A stretch of 34,463 nt of DNA from Lentisphaerota bacterium (GCA_016873715.1 VGWF01000046.1:1-34463), one strand, 5' to 3'. Positions 15,843-24,562 are shown, counted from the stretch's first letter. The notes: generated by a model from the letters alone, not told the origin. Program-made: numbers and translations.

Positions 15843-17188
15843 GGCGCGGCGAGCCCCTCGGCGATGCGGCCGCACTCCAGGTGGCGGATGGACGCGTCCC
15901 CGGCGGCGGCCGGCGGCCGCTCGCCGGCGCGGCCGATGACGTAGACGCGCGACGGCACGCCCAGGGCGGTGAGCGACTCGACCATCCGGCGCCGCGGTTC
16001 GTCCCAGGCGGTCAGCACGCAGATGGCGCCCGACACCTTCGCCGCGTGGGTCGCCACCAGCCGCGCGAGCGTCTCGAAGGGCGTGTCCTCGCACGGCGCC
16101 ACGGCGGCGAGGACCGCAAGCATCTGCTCCGCGTGGGCGAGTCCGCGACCCGCGGTGAAGCAGTAGGCCTGCGGCCCCACGAAGAGGAGATCCAGCAGCG
16201 AATCCTGTTCCGGCAGCGAGAAGGCGAACGACGCGGCGACCGAGACCGCCTCCTCGAAGACGTCCTCGCGGTCGTCGGGCGCGAAGGTGTCGAGCACCAG
16301 CGCGTGGCGGACGAAGAACTCGTTCTGGAACTCCTTGACGATGGGCCGTCCCGCCCGCGCCCAGCTCCGCCAGTGGATGTGGCGCGGCGGGTCGCCCGGC
16401 CGGTAGTCGCGCAGCGCGACGAATTCGCCCGACTCGCCGACGGACGAGGCGAGCGCGACGCCGCCCGGCTGGTAGCGCGCGCTGCGCCCGGGCAGGTCGA
16501 TCCGCGGCACGGGGTAGCGCCGCGGGAGCACGAGGATGCGCCCCGGGGCGGCGGCCGTGCGGACGCCCCGGAACAGGCCGAAGAGGTCCGGTGCGCCGAC
16601 CGCGACGGAGGCGAGCATCACGACGCCGCGCCGCAGCGGGGTCATCGTCGCATCGGCCTCCACGCGCCCGCGCGGCGGCAGCCGCTCGATGCGCGCGCCG
16701 CCGCCCTCGGCGCGGCGGCGCCGCTCCACGAGCCACATCCACCGATGGAAGGCGTAGAAGCGGTCAACCCAGTTCCGCTTCTCCTCGCCCGGCTCGCGGC
16801 GGCGGAGGAACTCCTGCAGCGACGGGCGCGGGTCAGGCCAGCGCTCGGCCAGCGTGAGATCCGCCCACGGCCGGTGCGACGGGTTGCGCACCTCGATGCG
16901 GTACCGCACCGGCACGCCGACGGTCGCGTGGCGCGGCAGGAGGCGGGTGACCTCGACGCGGGGCCGCGCGCCCCACGCCGCCAGGGCCGAGGCCGCCGCC
17001 AGCAGGAGCAGCAGCGCGAAGACCTGGTGCGAGAGCGTGATGTTGGTGTCGACGCCCAGCACGGCCGTCACGAGGAGCCCCGCGAGAACCATCGCGCCCG
17101 GGGGCGCGACGTGTGCGCGGATCCAGGCGTCGGCCGCGAAGAACAGCCGGTAGTTCCGGTGCTGCCGCCTCAGGAACCGTGCGCTCAC
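15839..17188 (-). CDS. DUF58 domain protein of the MoxR operon
   Basis: The 449-aa protein has two adjacent hydrophobic segments near residues 31-70 and then an immunoglobulin-like extracytoplasmic stretch (VGVPVRYRIEVRNPSHRPW). The DUF58 signature is LRDYRPGDPPRHIHWRSWARAGRPIVKEF, here at about 252-280, followed by a von Willebrand A-like fold starting ALVLDTF. DUF58 proteins work with MoxR AAA+ ATPases. Translation starts at GTG 17188; no better upstream ATG fits the homology. Its start lies 22 bp after the moxR stop and its own stop overlaps the transglutaminase start (ATGA). A degraded MIDAS-type DxSxS is not evident (DTFAPDD), so metal binding is doubtful. Confidence 0.9.
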   Translation of the reverse strand: MSARFLRRQHRNYRLFFAADAWIRAHVAPPGAMVLAGLLVTAVLGVDTNITLSHQVFALLLLLAAASALAAWGARPRVEVTRLLPRHATVGVPVRYRIEVRNPSHRPWADLTLAERWPDPRPSLQEFLRRREPGEEKRNWVDRFYAFHRWMWLVERRRRAEGGGARIERLPPRGRVEADATMTPLRRGVVMLASVAVGAPDLFGLFRGVRTAAAPGRILVLPRRYPVPRIDLPGRSARYQPGGVALASSVGESGEFVALRDYRPGDPPRHIHWRSWARAGRPIVKEFQNEFFVRHALVLDTFAPDDREDVFEEAVSVAASFAFSLPEQDSLLDLLFVGPQAYCFTAGRGLAHAEQMLAVLAAVAPCEDTPFETLARLVATHAAKVSGAICVLTAWDEPRRRMVESLTALGVPSRVYVIGRAGERPPAAAGDASIRHLECGRIAEGLAAP

Positions 17189-17210
17189 GGCCGGGCCCCG
17201 GGATGCGCCG

Positions 17211-18161
17211 TCACGCCGGGACCGGCGTGCGCCGGACGATCTCCCCGACGACCGCCGCGGCCGTCAGCCCGGCGAACCGGGCCTGGGGATCGAGCACCAG
17301 GCGGTGGGCGATCACCGTCTCGGCGAGTTCCTGCACGGGCTCCGGCGGCACGTAGTCGAGCCCGTCGAACAGGGCCAGCGCCTGGCTCATGCGGACGAGC
17401 GTCAGCGAGGCCCGGACGCTGGCGCCGAGCTGGACGCCCTCGGCCCCGCGCGTCGCGGCGACGAGGGCGATCGCGTAGGCGCGGACCGCGTCGCCGACCC
17501 GCACGGCCCGCACCGCGTCGCGCAGCGCGGCGATCTCCTCCAGCGACGCGCACGGGCCGACGGCGTCGATCGGCTCCGCGAGGGCGTGGTCGCCGAGGAT
17601 GGCCGCCTCGTCCTCCGGCGTCGGGTAGCCGAGCCGGAACTGCATCGCGAAACGGTCCATCTGCGCCTCGGGCAGCGGGTAGGTTCCGCGGAACTCGATC
17701 GGGTTCTGCGTGGCGATCACGAAGAAGGAATCCGAGAGCCCCCGCCGCTCGCCGTCGACGCTGACCTGTCCCTCGGCCATCGCCTCGAGCAGGGCGGACT
17801 GCGTGCGGGGCGAGGCGCGGTTGATCTCGTCGGCCAGGAGGATGTCGGTGAAGACGGGCCCCTCGTGGAAGTGGAAGGCGTGGTCGCGCGGATCGTAGAC
17901 GGAGACGCCGACGATATCCGACGGAAGCAGGTCGGGCGTGAACTGCAGCCGGCGGAACCGCGCGCGGACCGACAGCGCGAGCGCCTTGGCCAGCGTGGTC
18001 TTGCCCGTGCCCGGGAAGTCCTCCAGCAGGACGTGCCCCCCGCCCGCGAGCGCGGCCAGCAGGCGGCGGATGCCGGCCTCCTGCCCGCGCATCGCGCGGC
18101 GGATGTTGCCCTCGATCCGGCGGACCGTGTCGCGGGCCGCCCCGAATCTCGCATCGCTCAC
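17211..18161 (-). CDS. MoxR-family AAA+ ATPase
   Basis: MoxR ATPases act as chaperones that insert cofactors or remodel partner proteins, usually with DUF58/vWA proteins encoded next door. The 316-aa protein has Walker A (GTGKTT within LLEDFPGTGKTTLAKALA), Walker B (ILLADEINRA), the MoxR-specific LLEAMAEGQVSVDG, sensor 1 (FFVIATQNPIEF) and the sensor-2-like C-terminal lid. I place the start at GTG 18161 because a perfect GGAGGT (18174-18169 on the minus strand) stands seven bases upstream; the longer TTG at 18182 would put that site inside the gene. The upstream 72 nt contain a 15-bp direct repeat (own entry). Confidence 0.93.
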   Translation of the reverse strand: MSDARFGAARDTVRRIEGNIRRAMRGQEAGIRRLLAALAGGGHVLLEDFPGTGKTTLAKALALSVRARFRRLQFTPDLLPSDIVGVSVYDPRDHAFHFHEGPVFTDILLADEINRASPRTQSALLEAMAEGQVSVDGERRGLSDSFFVIATQNPIEFRGTYPLPEAQMDRFAMQFRLGYPTPEDEAAILGDHALAEPIDAVGPCASLEEIAALRDAVRAVRVGDAVRAYAIALVAATRGAEGVQLGASVRASLTLVRMSQALALFDGLDYVPPEPVQELAETVIAHRLVLDPQARFAGLTAAAVVGEIVRRTPVPA

Positions 18162-18176
18162 GCGCCGGACCTCCGT

Positions 18177-18222
18177 TTCCAAGGATCGGACATCGCGCCG
18201 TCCACGGTTCCAAGCATCGGAC
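18177..18222. repeat. Pair of 15-bp direct repeats upstream of moxR
   Basis: TTCCAAGGATCGGAC (18177-18191) and TTCCAAGCATCGGAC (18208-18222) differ at one base and are 31 nt apart, about three helical turns, which would put two bound proteins on the same DNA face. They lie between the stop of the jelly-roll gene and the moxR start, so they could be an operator for moxR or a decayed repeat. Confidence 0.6.
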
Positions 18223-18233
18223 GCCTCCCGCGG

Positions 18234-18857
18234 CTACTTCGACGGAACGCCCTTGAGCGTGATGCCGGCCGCGCGCAGGTCGGTGCTGCCGCCGTCGCGG
18301 TTGTGCAAGGAGATCGCCAGCACGTGCTCGCCCGCCGGGAGTTCGCCGGACAGCCTGACCTCCACCGGCGTGCGCTCGTCCTCGCCGCTGACGATCGCGG
18401 ACGCGACCAGGGCGTAGGCCTCGGGGCCGTCGGCCATGTTGTCGCGGCCGGCCTCCCGTCCGTCGAGGTAGACGATCACGCCGTCGTCGCGCTGGAGCGA
18501 GAGGACGAGGTCCTTCATCGCCTGCTTCGTCGTGAACTTGCGGCGGAGATACCCGGTCTTCCGGTTCTCCTTCTCCGGCGTGTCCCACGTGACGCCGACC
18601 GGGTCGCCGTAGCCGAAACCGCCGCCCGCCTCGGGGCTGTCCTTGCCCGACGCCCACTTCGAGTCGTCGAACGCGAGCGTGGAGAACTTCTCGTGGAAGC
18701 CCGGCTCCGCCCCCGCGGGATCGACGCCGTCCGTCGGATGCAGCCACTTCCACTCCGAGTCGCCCGGCACGAGGACCTCCGGCGCGGCGGCGTCCTGCGC
18801 CGTCGCCATCACGCCCAGCATCGCGCATCCCGCGAGCACCGCCCCCAGGTTCTTCAT
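18234..18857 (-). CDS. Exported jelly-roll (galactose-binding-like) protein
   Basis: The 207-aa protein has a signal peptide (1-20, cut likely after ATA). A beta-sandwich follows that resembles carbohydrate-binding or discoidin-like modules common in Planctomycetes and Verrucomicrobia: FSTLAFDDSKWASG, GFGYGDPVG, TGYLRRKFTTKQ, LVLSLQRDDGVIVYLDGREAGRDNM and the closing GEHVLAISLHNRDGGSTDLR. No catalytic domain is attached, so it is probably a stand-alone surface or periplasmic binding module of unknown ligand. A LAGC motif near residue 11 is too close to the N-terminus for a usual lipobox. ATG 18857 is preceded by GGGAGG. The gene is 72 bp upstream of moxR on the same strand; co-transcription is uncertain. 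Confidence 0.75.
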   Translation of the reverse strand: MKNLGAVLAGCAMLGVMATAQDAAAPEVLVPGDSEWKWLHPTDGVDPAGAEPGFHEKFSTLAFDDSKWASGKDSPEAGGGFGYGDPVGVTWDTPEKENRKTGYLRRKFTTKQAMKDLVLSLQRDDGVIVYLDGREAGRDNMADGPEAYALVASAIVSGEDERTPVEVRLSGELPAGEHVLAISLHNRDGGSTDLRAAGITLKGVPSK

Positions 18858-18944
18858 GGTTGCCATCCTCCCGGCCGTCGCCGGCCCTTGCACGGAAGCG
18901 TGGCGCAGAACGCGGCCGAAGGCAAGCCGCGGAGGGCTCGCCGC

Positions 18945-18973
18945 TTGCGGCGGAGGGGGCCGACCGGTAGGAT
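18945..18973 (+). promoter_or_regulatory. Candidate promoter of the PAS/GAF kinase operon
   Basis: TTGCGG (18945-18950) and TAGGAT (18968-18973) are 17 nt apart. The -10 matches five of six consensus positions and sits in the string CGGTAGGAT, also found before phoB. The start would fall close to 18980, leaving a leader of about 17 nt with GGGAGG against the ATG. Confidence 0.35.
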
Positions 18974-18996
18974 CGCGTCCGGAGGACTGCGGGAGG

Positions 18997-21900
18997 ATGA
19001 GCGACGCGACGGGAGGCCGCGGGGCGGGGCGGCGCAGGCATCCCCCACCCGACGCGCAGGTGCTGGACGCGGTCGTGCGGGCCGCGGCGATGACGCAATC
19101 CGCCGCCGACTGGCCGCAGGCGGTCTGCCGTGCGCTCGTCCATTTCGCCGGTGTGCGTCTGGCCGCGATCTACCATGCCGCGGGGCGCACGATCGATCGC
19201 GTCGCGACCCATGGCATGGATGGCGCCCCGCTCCCCCAGCGTGTGCGGCGCGTGACGCAGATCGACGCCCCGCGGTTGCTCCGGTATCCGGCGCGCCATC
19301 GCGGCCGGACGGTCGGCTGGCTCGTCGTCGAGCCGGCGCTGCCCACCCCCCTTCCCCCGCCCCTTCGCGGCGTCTGCGCGGAACTGGCCCGGCGCCTGCC
19401 CTCGCTGCTGCGCATGGCGGCGGAGATCCAGGGCACCCTCTCCCGGATCCGCTCGCTCGAGAACGCCCTCGCGGTGACCCGGACGGCGATCGACGGCAGC
19501 CCGGCGATCATCGTGACGTGGGGAGCGGACCCCTCGTTCGCCGTCCGCTTCATTTCACGAAGCATCTCGCAGTTCGGCTACACGCCGCGGGATTTCCTCT
19601 CCGGCCGGCTGAACTACGCGTCGCTCATCCATCCCGACGACGTCCCCGGCATGCGCCGTCACGTGGCGAGCGTCAAGGCCGCGGGAGGAATCCGGTACTC
19701 GGCCCGCTACCGGCTGCGGAACGCGCGCGGGGAGTGGAGGTGGGTCGAGTCGCACGTGGTTCAGGAAACGCACCGCCGCCGGCCGGTCGAGTTGTACCAC
19801 GGCATCGTGCTGGACATCACGGACCAACTGGCCGCGGAGGCGTCCTCCCATCTCGCCGCGCGCAGTTTCCGGGAGATCGCCGACACCATCCGCGACGTCT
19901 TCTTCGTGATGGAGTACCCCTCGCTCCGGCCCCTCTACATCAGCCCCGGCGCGCTGACCGTGACCGGCTACACGGCGGCGCGACTGGCCCGGGAGCCCGG
20001 CCTGTGGCGGAGGACCGCGCATCCCGACGACCTGGCCGCCGTCGTCCGCACCCTCCGGCGCTGCGCGCGGCGGGGTTCGGCCACGCTCGAGTTCCGGCTC
20101 GTGCACCGCAACGGCTCCGCCCGCTGGACCCAGATGCGGGTGGCGGCCGTGCGAGACGACCGGGGCCGCGTGGTCCGCATCACGGGCCTGCACCAGGCCA
20201 TCGGCGACCGGAAGCGGGCCGAGTTCGAAAGCCGGAGGAGGGAACAGACCGAGGCGCTGATCGCCCGCGTGTCGACCGTGCTGCTCCCGTCGCGTGCAAG
20301 CCAGCTGGAACAGCGGATGCGCCGCGCGCTGGGCATCGTCGGGACCTTCATCGGCGCCGACCGGTGCGTGTTGCGCCTGCCCGCGCAGGGAAGGCGCGCC
20401 CTGGCCGTGCGCGCCGCCTGGATCCGCCCCGGCCGCCGCGCTGCCGGTCCGGCGGCGGAAGCCATCCCCCGGAGCCTCTTCCCGGCCGGATGGACGCGGC
20501 TCGCCGCGAGTCGCCCGGTCGAGATCTCCGCCGGCCGGGGCGGCCGGCTGCCGCCCTCCGCCCGGGCGGGACTCCGGCGGCTCGGCATCGCGTCGGTCCT
20601 CTTCATTCCGGTCCTCGGGCGGAAGCGCCTGCAGGCCGTCGTGAGCTTCGCCTCGCTCCGCGGGACGACCCCGTGGCCCCCGACCGCCCTCCGGCTCGGA
20701 CGGGCGCTGGGCCGGCTGCTTCTCAAGAGCGTGCGGCACGCGGAGGCGGCGGCCGAGGCCCGCCGCCGCGAGCGGACCGAGTCGCTCATCGCCCGGATCT
20801 CCACGCTGCTGGCACGGCGCCGGGGCGCCCCGCTGGCGCGCGCCATCGACCGGGCGCTGGCTTTGGTGGGACGCTTCCTGGACGTGGACCGGATCCTGAT
20901 GGTCCGCCGGAACCGGGGGGCCAGCGTCTTCGACGAAATCGGGCGCTGGATGCCCCCTGGCCTGGGACGCGACCTGCCAACCTATCACAACGCGCCCGCC
21001 GACATGATCCCGTACATCTGGCAGCAGGTCTCCCGCGACCGTCCGATCGTCTGCGCCTCGCTGGACGATCTTCCCGCGGCCGCCGGCGCCGAACGGCGGT
21101 TGTGCGCATCGCTGGGGGTTCGCTCCCTCATGATCCTCCCGGCCCTCGCATGGCATCACGTGCGGGCCTTCCTGTACTGCAGCACGTGTGACCGCACGCG
21201 CCCGTGGAATCCGGACGACGTGCGGCTGGTCCGGACGATCGGGAACCTGATCATCAAGGCTGTCCAGCACAGCGAGGCCGAGGCGGAAACGCGCCAGCGC
21301 CTGGCGTTCGAATCCATGGTCCTCGCGATCTCGCAGCGCCTCGTCCGCGCCTCGGCGGATGGCATCGACACGGCGATCTCCCGGGGCCTCGCGCGCCTCG
21401 GTCGCGGACTGGACGTCGGCCGGGTCTTCCTGCTCCGGTACGCGGAGGACCGCCTGCACGTGACGGAGACCCACGAATGGCACGCGGCCGGCGTCCGTTC
21501 GTTCCGGCGGGAGTTCGTCCGCCGCCCGGTGTCCGATTTCGCGTGGTCGGCGGCCCGGACGCTGGCCGGCCGGGAGATCGTGATCCGCACGCCCGACGAT
21601 TATCCCCCGGAGGCCGCGCCGGAGCGGGCGATGTGCGACATCGCCGGCAACCACTCCCTCGTCTTCCTGCCGATCACCATCGCCGGGCGCGTCCACGGAT
21701 GCATCGGCTGGGCTGCCACGCGGGGCCCCCGGTCCTGGACCGAGGAGGACCTCCGCGCCGGACGCCTCGTCGCGGGGCTTCTTGCCAGCGCGCTCGGGCG
21801 GCAATGGTCGGAGGAGGCCCTGCGCTCCAGCGAGGCGCGATACCGCCGGTTCACCGCCGACGCACCGGACGCCATCTACATCGTCGGAAACGACGGCCGG

Positions 21901-22815
21901 GTCCGCGATGCCAATCCGGCCGCCTGCGCGCAGGCGGGCGCGCCGCCGGCGGTCCTCCTGGGCCGTCACGTCCGCGCGTTCCTCCCCTCGTTCGACCGCC
22001 GCTCGATCGACCAGGCCGGCCGGCGCCTCGCCGCGGAGGGTGCATCGCTGGTCACCTGCCCCTTCCGCCGCGCCGACGGCCGCCGCCTGATGGCCGAGGT
22101 CCGCGTGACGCCCCTGCCCGGGGGCGACGCCCTGGCGTTCGTGCGCGACGTCAGCGAGCGGCACCGGGTCGAGCGCGCGATGCTCCAGGCCGCGACCCGC
22201 GAGCAGGAGCGCATCGGCCGGGATCTGCACGACCTGCTCGGCCAGCAGTTGACCGGGCTTTCCTACCTGTCCCAGGCGGTCGGCGCCTCGCTGCGCAGCC
22301 GCGGGGCCGCCGAGGCCCGCGAGCTCGATCGCATCAGCGAACTCCTGCAGCGGACCGTCCGCCAGACCCGTTTCATCGCCCACAACCTGGCCGCCGTGGA
22401 GCTGGCGGAACGCGGCCTGGCGGACGCCCTTGACCGGCTTGCGGTGGAAACCCGGTCGCTCCTCGGCGTACGGTGCGACTTCGAATCGCGGGGCGTCGTC
22501 GCCTGCTCGCCCGAGACGGCCCGGGAACTCTACCTGGTCGCCTCGGAGGCCGTGAACAACGCCGCGCGCCATGCCCGGCCCCGGCGCATCCGGATCGTCC
22601 TGACCACGACGTCGCGCCGGGTTGCGCTGGAGATCGCCGACGACGGGCACTGGCGCACCGCGGGGCGCGCCAAGCAGGGCATCGGCCTGCGCGTGATGAG
22701 GCACCGAACCGCGCTGGCGGGCGGGCGCCTGATGATCGAACCGCAGAGCCCCCACGGGACCCGGGTGCTCTGCGTGGTTCCCTTGCGCCCGGAGATGGGG
22801 TCCGCGGAGGAATGA
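18997..22815 (+). CDS. Large hybrid-sensing PAS/GAF histidine kinase (NarL-type)
   Basis: The 1272-aa kinase has no clear membrane helix and probably senses inside the cell. In order: a GAF-like N-terminus (about 20-145), PAS 1 (165-285, HPDDVPGMRRH), PAS 2 (286-410, HPDDLAAVVR), three consecutive GAF-like modules (about 418-590, 594-763, 769-934) that each open with a similar helix (TEALIARVSTVL, TESLIARISTLL, FESMVLAISQRL), PAS 3 (948-1064), then a HisKA_3 domain with phospho-accepting His1078 in RIGRDLHDLLGQQL, and a HATPase with the N box SEAVNNAARHA and glycine box KQGIGLRVMRHR. HisKA_3 kinases pair with NarL/LuxR-type regulators, and one follows after four bases. The signal is unknown; three related GAF units suggest duplication. 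ATG 18997 is preceded by GGGAGG. Confidence 0.92.
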   Translation: MSDATGGRGAGRRRHPPPDAQVLDAVVRAAAMTQSAADWPQAVCRALVHFAGVRLAAIYHAAGRTIDRVATHGMDGAPLPQRVRRVTQIDAPRLLRYPARHRGRTVGWLVVEPALPTPLPPPLRGVCAELARRLPSLLRMAAEIQGTLSRIRSLENALAVTRTAIDGSPAIIVTWGADPSFAVRFISRSISQFGYTPRDFLSGRLNYASLIHPDDVPGMRRHVASVKAAGGIRYSARYRLRNARGEWRWVESHVVQETHRRRPVELYHGIVLDITDQLAAEASSHLAARSFREIADTIRDVFFVMEYPSLRPLYISPGALTVTGYTAARLAREPGLWRRTAHPDDLAAVVRTLRRCARRGSATLEFRLVHRNGSARWTQMRVAAVRDDRGRVVRITGLHQAIGDRKRAEFESRRREQTEALIARVSTVLLPSRASQLEQRMRRALGIVGTFIGADRCVLRLPAQGRRALAVRAAWIRPGRRAAGPAAEAIPRSLFPAGWTRLAASRPVEISAGRGGRLPPSARAGLRRLGIASVLFIPVLGRKRLQAVVSFASLRGTTPWPPTALRLGRALGRLLLKSVRHAEAAAEARRRERTESLIARISTLLARRRGAPLARAIDRALALVGRFLDVDRILMVRRNRGASVFDEIGRWMPPGLGRDLPTYHNAPADMIPYIWQQVSRDRPIVCASLDDLPAAAGAERRLCASLGVRSLMILPALAWHHVRAFLYCSTCDRTRPWNPDDVRLVRTIGNLIIKAVQHSEAEAETRQRLAFESMVLAISQRLVRASADGIDTAISRGLARLGRGLDVGRVFLLRYAEDRLHVTETHEWHAAGVRSFRREFVRRPVSDFAWSAARTLAGREIVIRTPDDYPPEAAPERAMCDIAGNHSLVFLPITIAGRVHGCIGWAATRGPRSWTEEDLRAGRLVAGLLASALGRQWSEEALRSSEARYRRFTADAPDAIYIVGNDGRVRDANPAACAQAGAPPAVLLGRHVRAFLPSFDRRSIDQAGRRLAAEGASLVTCPFRRADGRRLMAEVRVTPLPGGDALAFVRDVSERHRVERAMLQAATREQERIGRDLHDLLGQQLTGLSYLSQAVGASLRSRGAAEARELDRISELLQRTVRQTRFIAHNLAAVELAERGLADALDRLAVETRSLLGVRCDFESRGVVACSPETARELYLVASEAVNNAARHARPRRIRIVLTTTSRRVALEIADDGHWRTAGRAKQGIGLRVMRHRTALAGGRLMIEPQSPHGTRVLCVVPLRPEMGSAEE

Positions 22816-22819
22816 ACGG

Positions 22820-23563
22820 ATGAAATCCAAGGCGCCGGCGCCGCATCGGATCCTCCTGGTCGAGGACCATCCCATCGTCCGCGAGGGCCTCAAGCGCATC
22901 CTGCAACTGGGGGGCGAATTCGAGGTGTGCGCGGAGTGCGCCGACAAGGCCGGCGCGATGCGCGCCCTCGACGCCTGCCGGCCCGACGCGGCGATCGTCG
23001 ACCTCTACCTCCAGGGCGCGAGCGGCCTGGATCTGATCAAGGACATCCGCTCGCGGGGCCACGTCCTCCCCATCCTCGTCCTGTCCGTCAACGACGAGGC
23101 CATCTACGCCGAGCGCGCCCTCAAGGCCGGCGCGCAGGGCTACCTGATGAAGGAGGAGAAGGCGGATCGCCTCCTCGCCGCCCTGCGGCGGGTCCTCGGC
23201 GGCGAGGTGCACGTCAGCGAGGCGGTCTCGGCCCGCATGATCGGCCGGATGGTCAACCATCCGCGCGCGCCCTCCGGCACGGGCGTGGACCTGCTGAGCG
23301 ACCGCGAACTGGAGATCTTCGACCGGATCGGCCGGGGGCAGACCACCGCGGAGATGGCCCGCCACCTCCACATCAGCGTGAAGACCGTCGAGACGCACCG
23401 CTCGCACATCCGCCGGAAACTGGGCGTCCGCAACGGGCACGAACTGGTCCACTACGCCTTCCGGTGGGCCGAGCGCGGCGGGACCGCGCCGTCCGCCACG
23501 GCCCGGACGCCGCCCCCCCGCGGCGCCGTCAGTGCGGGTTCGGCCTCGGCAAGCCGACGTTGA
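22820..23563 (+). CDS. NarL/LuxR-family response regulator
   Basis: The 247-aa regulator has a receiver domain (about 10-130) with acidic Glu15/Asp16, phospho-acceptor Asp61 in AAIVDLYLQG and Lys111 in GYLMKEEKA. Its C-terminal LuxR-type helix-turn-helix (about 155-215) reads LSDRELEIFDRIGRGQTTAEM, with recognition helix VKTVETHRSHIRRKLG (about 189-204). It should be phosphorylated by the kinase encoded four bases upstream, and the two form an operon. The last 30 residues (proline/alanine/serine) extend past the HTH and their codons overlap the tail of the convergent SHD1 gene by 35 bp. Targets are unknown. Confidence 0.94.
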   Translation: MKSKAPAPHRILLVEDHPIVREGLKRILQLGGEFEVCAECADKAGAMRALDACRPDAAIVDLYLQGASGLDLIKDIRSRGHVLPILVLSVNDEAIYAERALKAGAQGYLMKEEKADRLLAALRRVLGGEVHVSEAVSARMIGRMVNHPRAPSGTGVDLLSDRELEIFDRIGRGQTTAEMARHLHISVKTVETHRSHIRRKLGVRNGHELVHYAFRWAERGGTAPSATARTPPPRGAVSAGSASASRR

Positions 23564-24431
23564 GGGCCTCCTTGAGCCCGAACTTCGTGCCCTTGTTGTC
23601 GAGGTGCATGACCAGCGTGTACTTGCCCTGCTTGGGCAACTCGTCCCTGTAGCCCGAGTCCCCCTTGGGCAGCATGCGGTCGACCGGCTGCGACTTGCTG
23701 AGGATCACCGCGCCGGAGCTGTCGAGGATGTAGAAGTGGACGGTCCCGGAGAGATTCTTGCGCTCCTCCCCGCCCTTCTTCGACGGGCGGACGCGGACCA
23801 GTTCGCAGGTGAGCCTGAAGGGGATGGGCTGCTCGGGCCCGAACTCCTTCTCGTTCTTGTCGAGGTACTTCTTCGGCGTCATGCCGCCGTTGAACTCGAT
23901 CTTTTCGCCTTCCTTCTCATCGACGACCACCGAGCGCTGCAGCGCGGCGATCTGCTCCTCGGTCAGCACGTCGGAGTCGCCGCCCGACTTCTTCGAGCCC
24001 GGTCGCGACAGCGTCGGCAGCGCGGGCTTCGCCGGTCCGGGCGCCGCGGCGGGAACGGCCGGAGCGGCGGCGGGCGTCGCCGCGGCGGGCTTGGCGTCCG
24101 CCGGGGCCTCCACCGGCGGCGCGGAGGCGGCCGCGCCCGGCTTCAGGTCCGCCGCGCGGGCCTCGGGGCCCCGGAGATCGTCCGGCAGCCCCGGCGCGGC
24201 CGCGGGCTTCGCGTGGCCCGGCTGCTGCGACTTCACGAACTCCTGGTCCTCGGCGCTGAGCGACTGGATCTCGATCGTGAGCCGCTGGCCGTCCGGCGTC
24301 TTCAGGACAACCATGGGGCCTTGGACGGCGACGAGGTCGGCCTCGACGGTCTTCCCGCTGGCGCTGGTCCACGTCCGGCCGTGGGCCGCGACGGCTGAGG
24401 CAAGGGCAAGAAACGCGATGAGCGTACGCAT
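23529..24431 (-). CDS. Exported SLA1-homology (SHD1) domain protein
   Basis: The 300-aa protein has a signal peptide (1-18, AVAAHG). Just after it is an SHD1 domain, RTWTSASGKTVEADLVAVQG to LSAEDQEFVKSQ (about 20-72), a small module first defined in yeast Sla1 and widespread in Planctomycetes and Verrucomicrobia exported proteins. A long Ala/Pro linker (about 73-150) leads to a second folded part around LTEEQIAALQRS and a beta-rich C-terminus, FRLTCELVRVRP to KGKYTLVMHLD. The function is unknown; SHD1 is thought to bind peptides or act in envelope structure. It has its own good promoter at 24452-24479 and a short leader with GGAG. Confidence 0.8.
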   Translation of the reverse strand: MRTLIAFLALASAVAAHGRTWTSASGKTVEADLVAVQGPMVVLKTPDGQRLTIEIQSLSAEDQEFVKSQQPGHAKPAAAPGLPDDLRGPEARAADLKPGAAASAPPVEAPADAKPAAATPAAAPAVPAAAPGPAKPALPTLSRPGSKKSGGDSDVLTEEQIAALQRSVVVDEKEGEKIEFNGGMTPKKYLDKNEKEFGPEQPIPFRLTCELVRVRPSKKGGEERKNLSGTVHFYILDSSGAVILSKSQPVDRMLPKGDSGYRDELPKQGKYTLVMHLDNKGTKFGLKEALNVGLPRPNPH

Positions 24432-24451
24432 GCTGGTGGTCTCCGCGGGCG

Positions 24452-24479
24452 AGTATAGCAGCCCCGCCCCCCCGCGCAA
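24452..24479 (-). promoter_or_regulatory. Candidate promoter of the SHD1 gene
   Basis: On the minus strand TTGCGC (24479-24474) and TATACT (24457-24452) are 16 nt apart; the -10 matches five of six consensus bases and stands out in GC-rich DNA. The start would be near 24445, about 14 nt before the ATG, leaving just room for GGAG. Confidence 0.45.
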
Positions 24480-24516
24480 TGCCCCGGCCGGCCCCGGATG
24501 CGCTCCGGCGGCGGGG

Positions 24517-24544
24517 TTGATTTGGCCGGCGGCGCGGCTATGCT
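24517..24544 (+). promoter_or_regulatory. Candidate promoter of cstA
   Basis: TTGATT (24517-24522) and TATGCT (24539-24544) are 16 nt apart, each matching four of six consensus bases, in the divergent gap next to the SHD1 promoter. The start would be near 24551, giving a leader of about 12 nt. Confidence 0.38.
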
Positions 24545-24562
24545 GGCCGCGAGGGTACCGTC

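Noticed and set aside
18182-18182. TTG start for moxR at 18182
   Set aside because: It would put the perfect GGAGGT site inside the coding region; GTG 18161, seven bases after that site, fits better.
18847-18857. Lipobox LAGC in the jelly-roll protein
   Set aside because: The Cys would be at residue 11, too close to the N-terminus for a lipoprotein signal; cleavage after ATA fits better.
17304-21191. 1295-codon open frame overlapping moxR, the jelly-roll gene and the kinase
   Set aside because: It runs antisense to or out of frame with well-supported genes, has an Arg/Ala/Pro composition typical of GC-rich shadows, and shows no family motifs.
19555-22947. 1130-codon minus-strand frame opposite the large kinase
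   Set aside because: Long antisense frames are expected opposite GC-rich genes; the plus strand carries full PAS, GAF, HisKA_3 and HATPase motifs, this one none.
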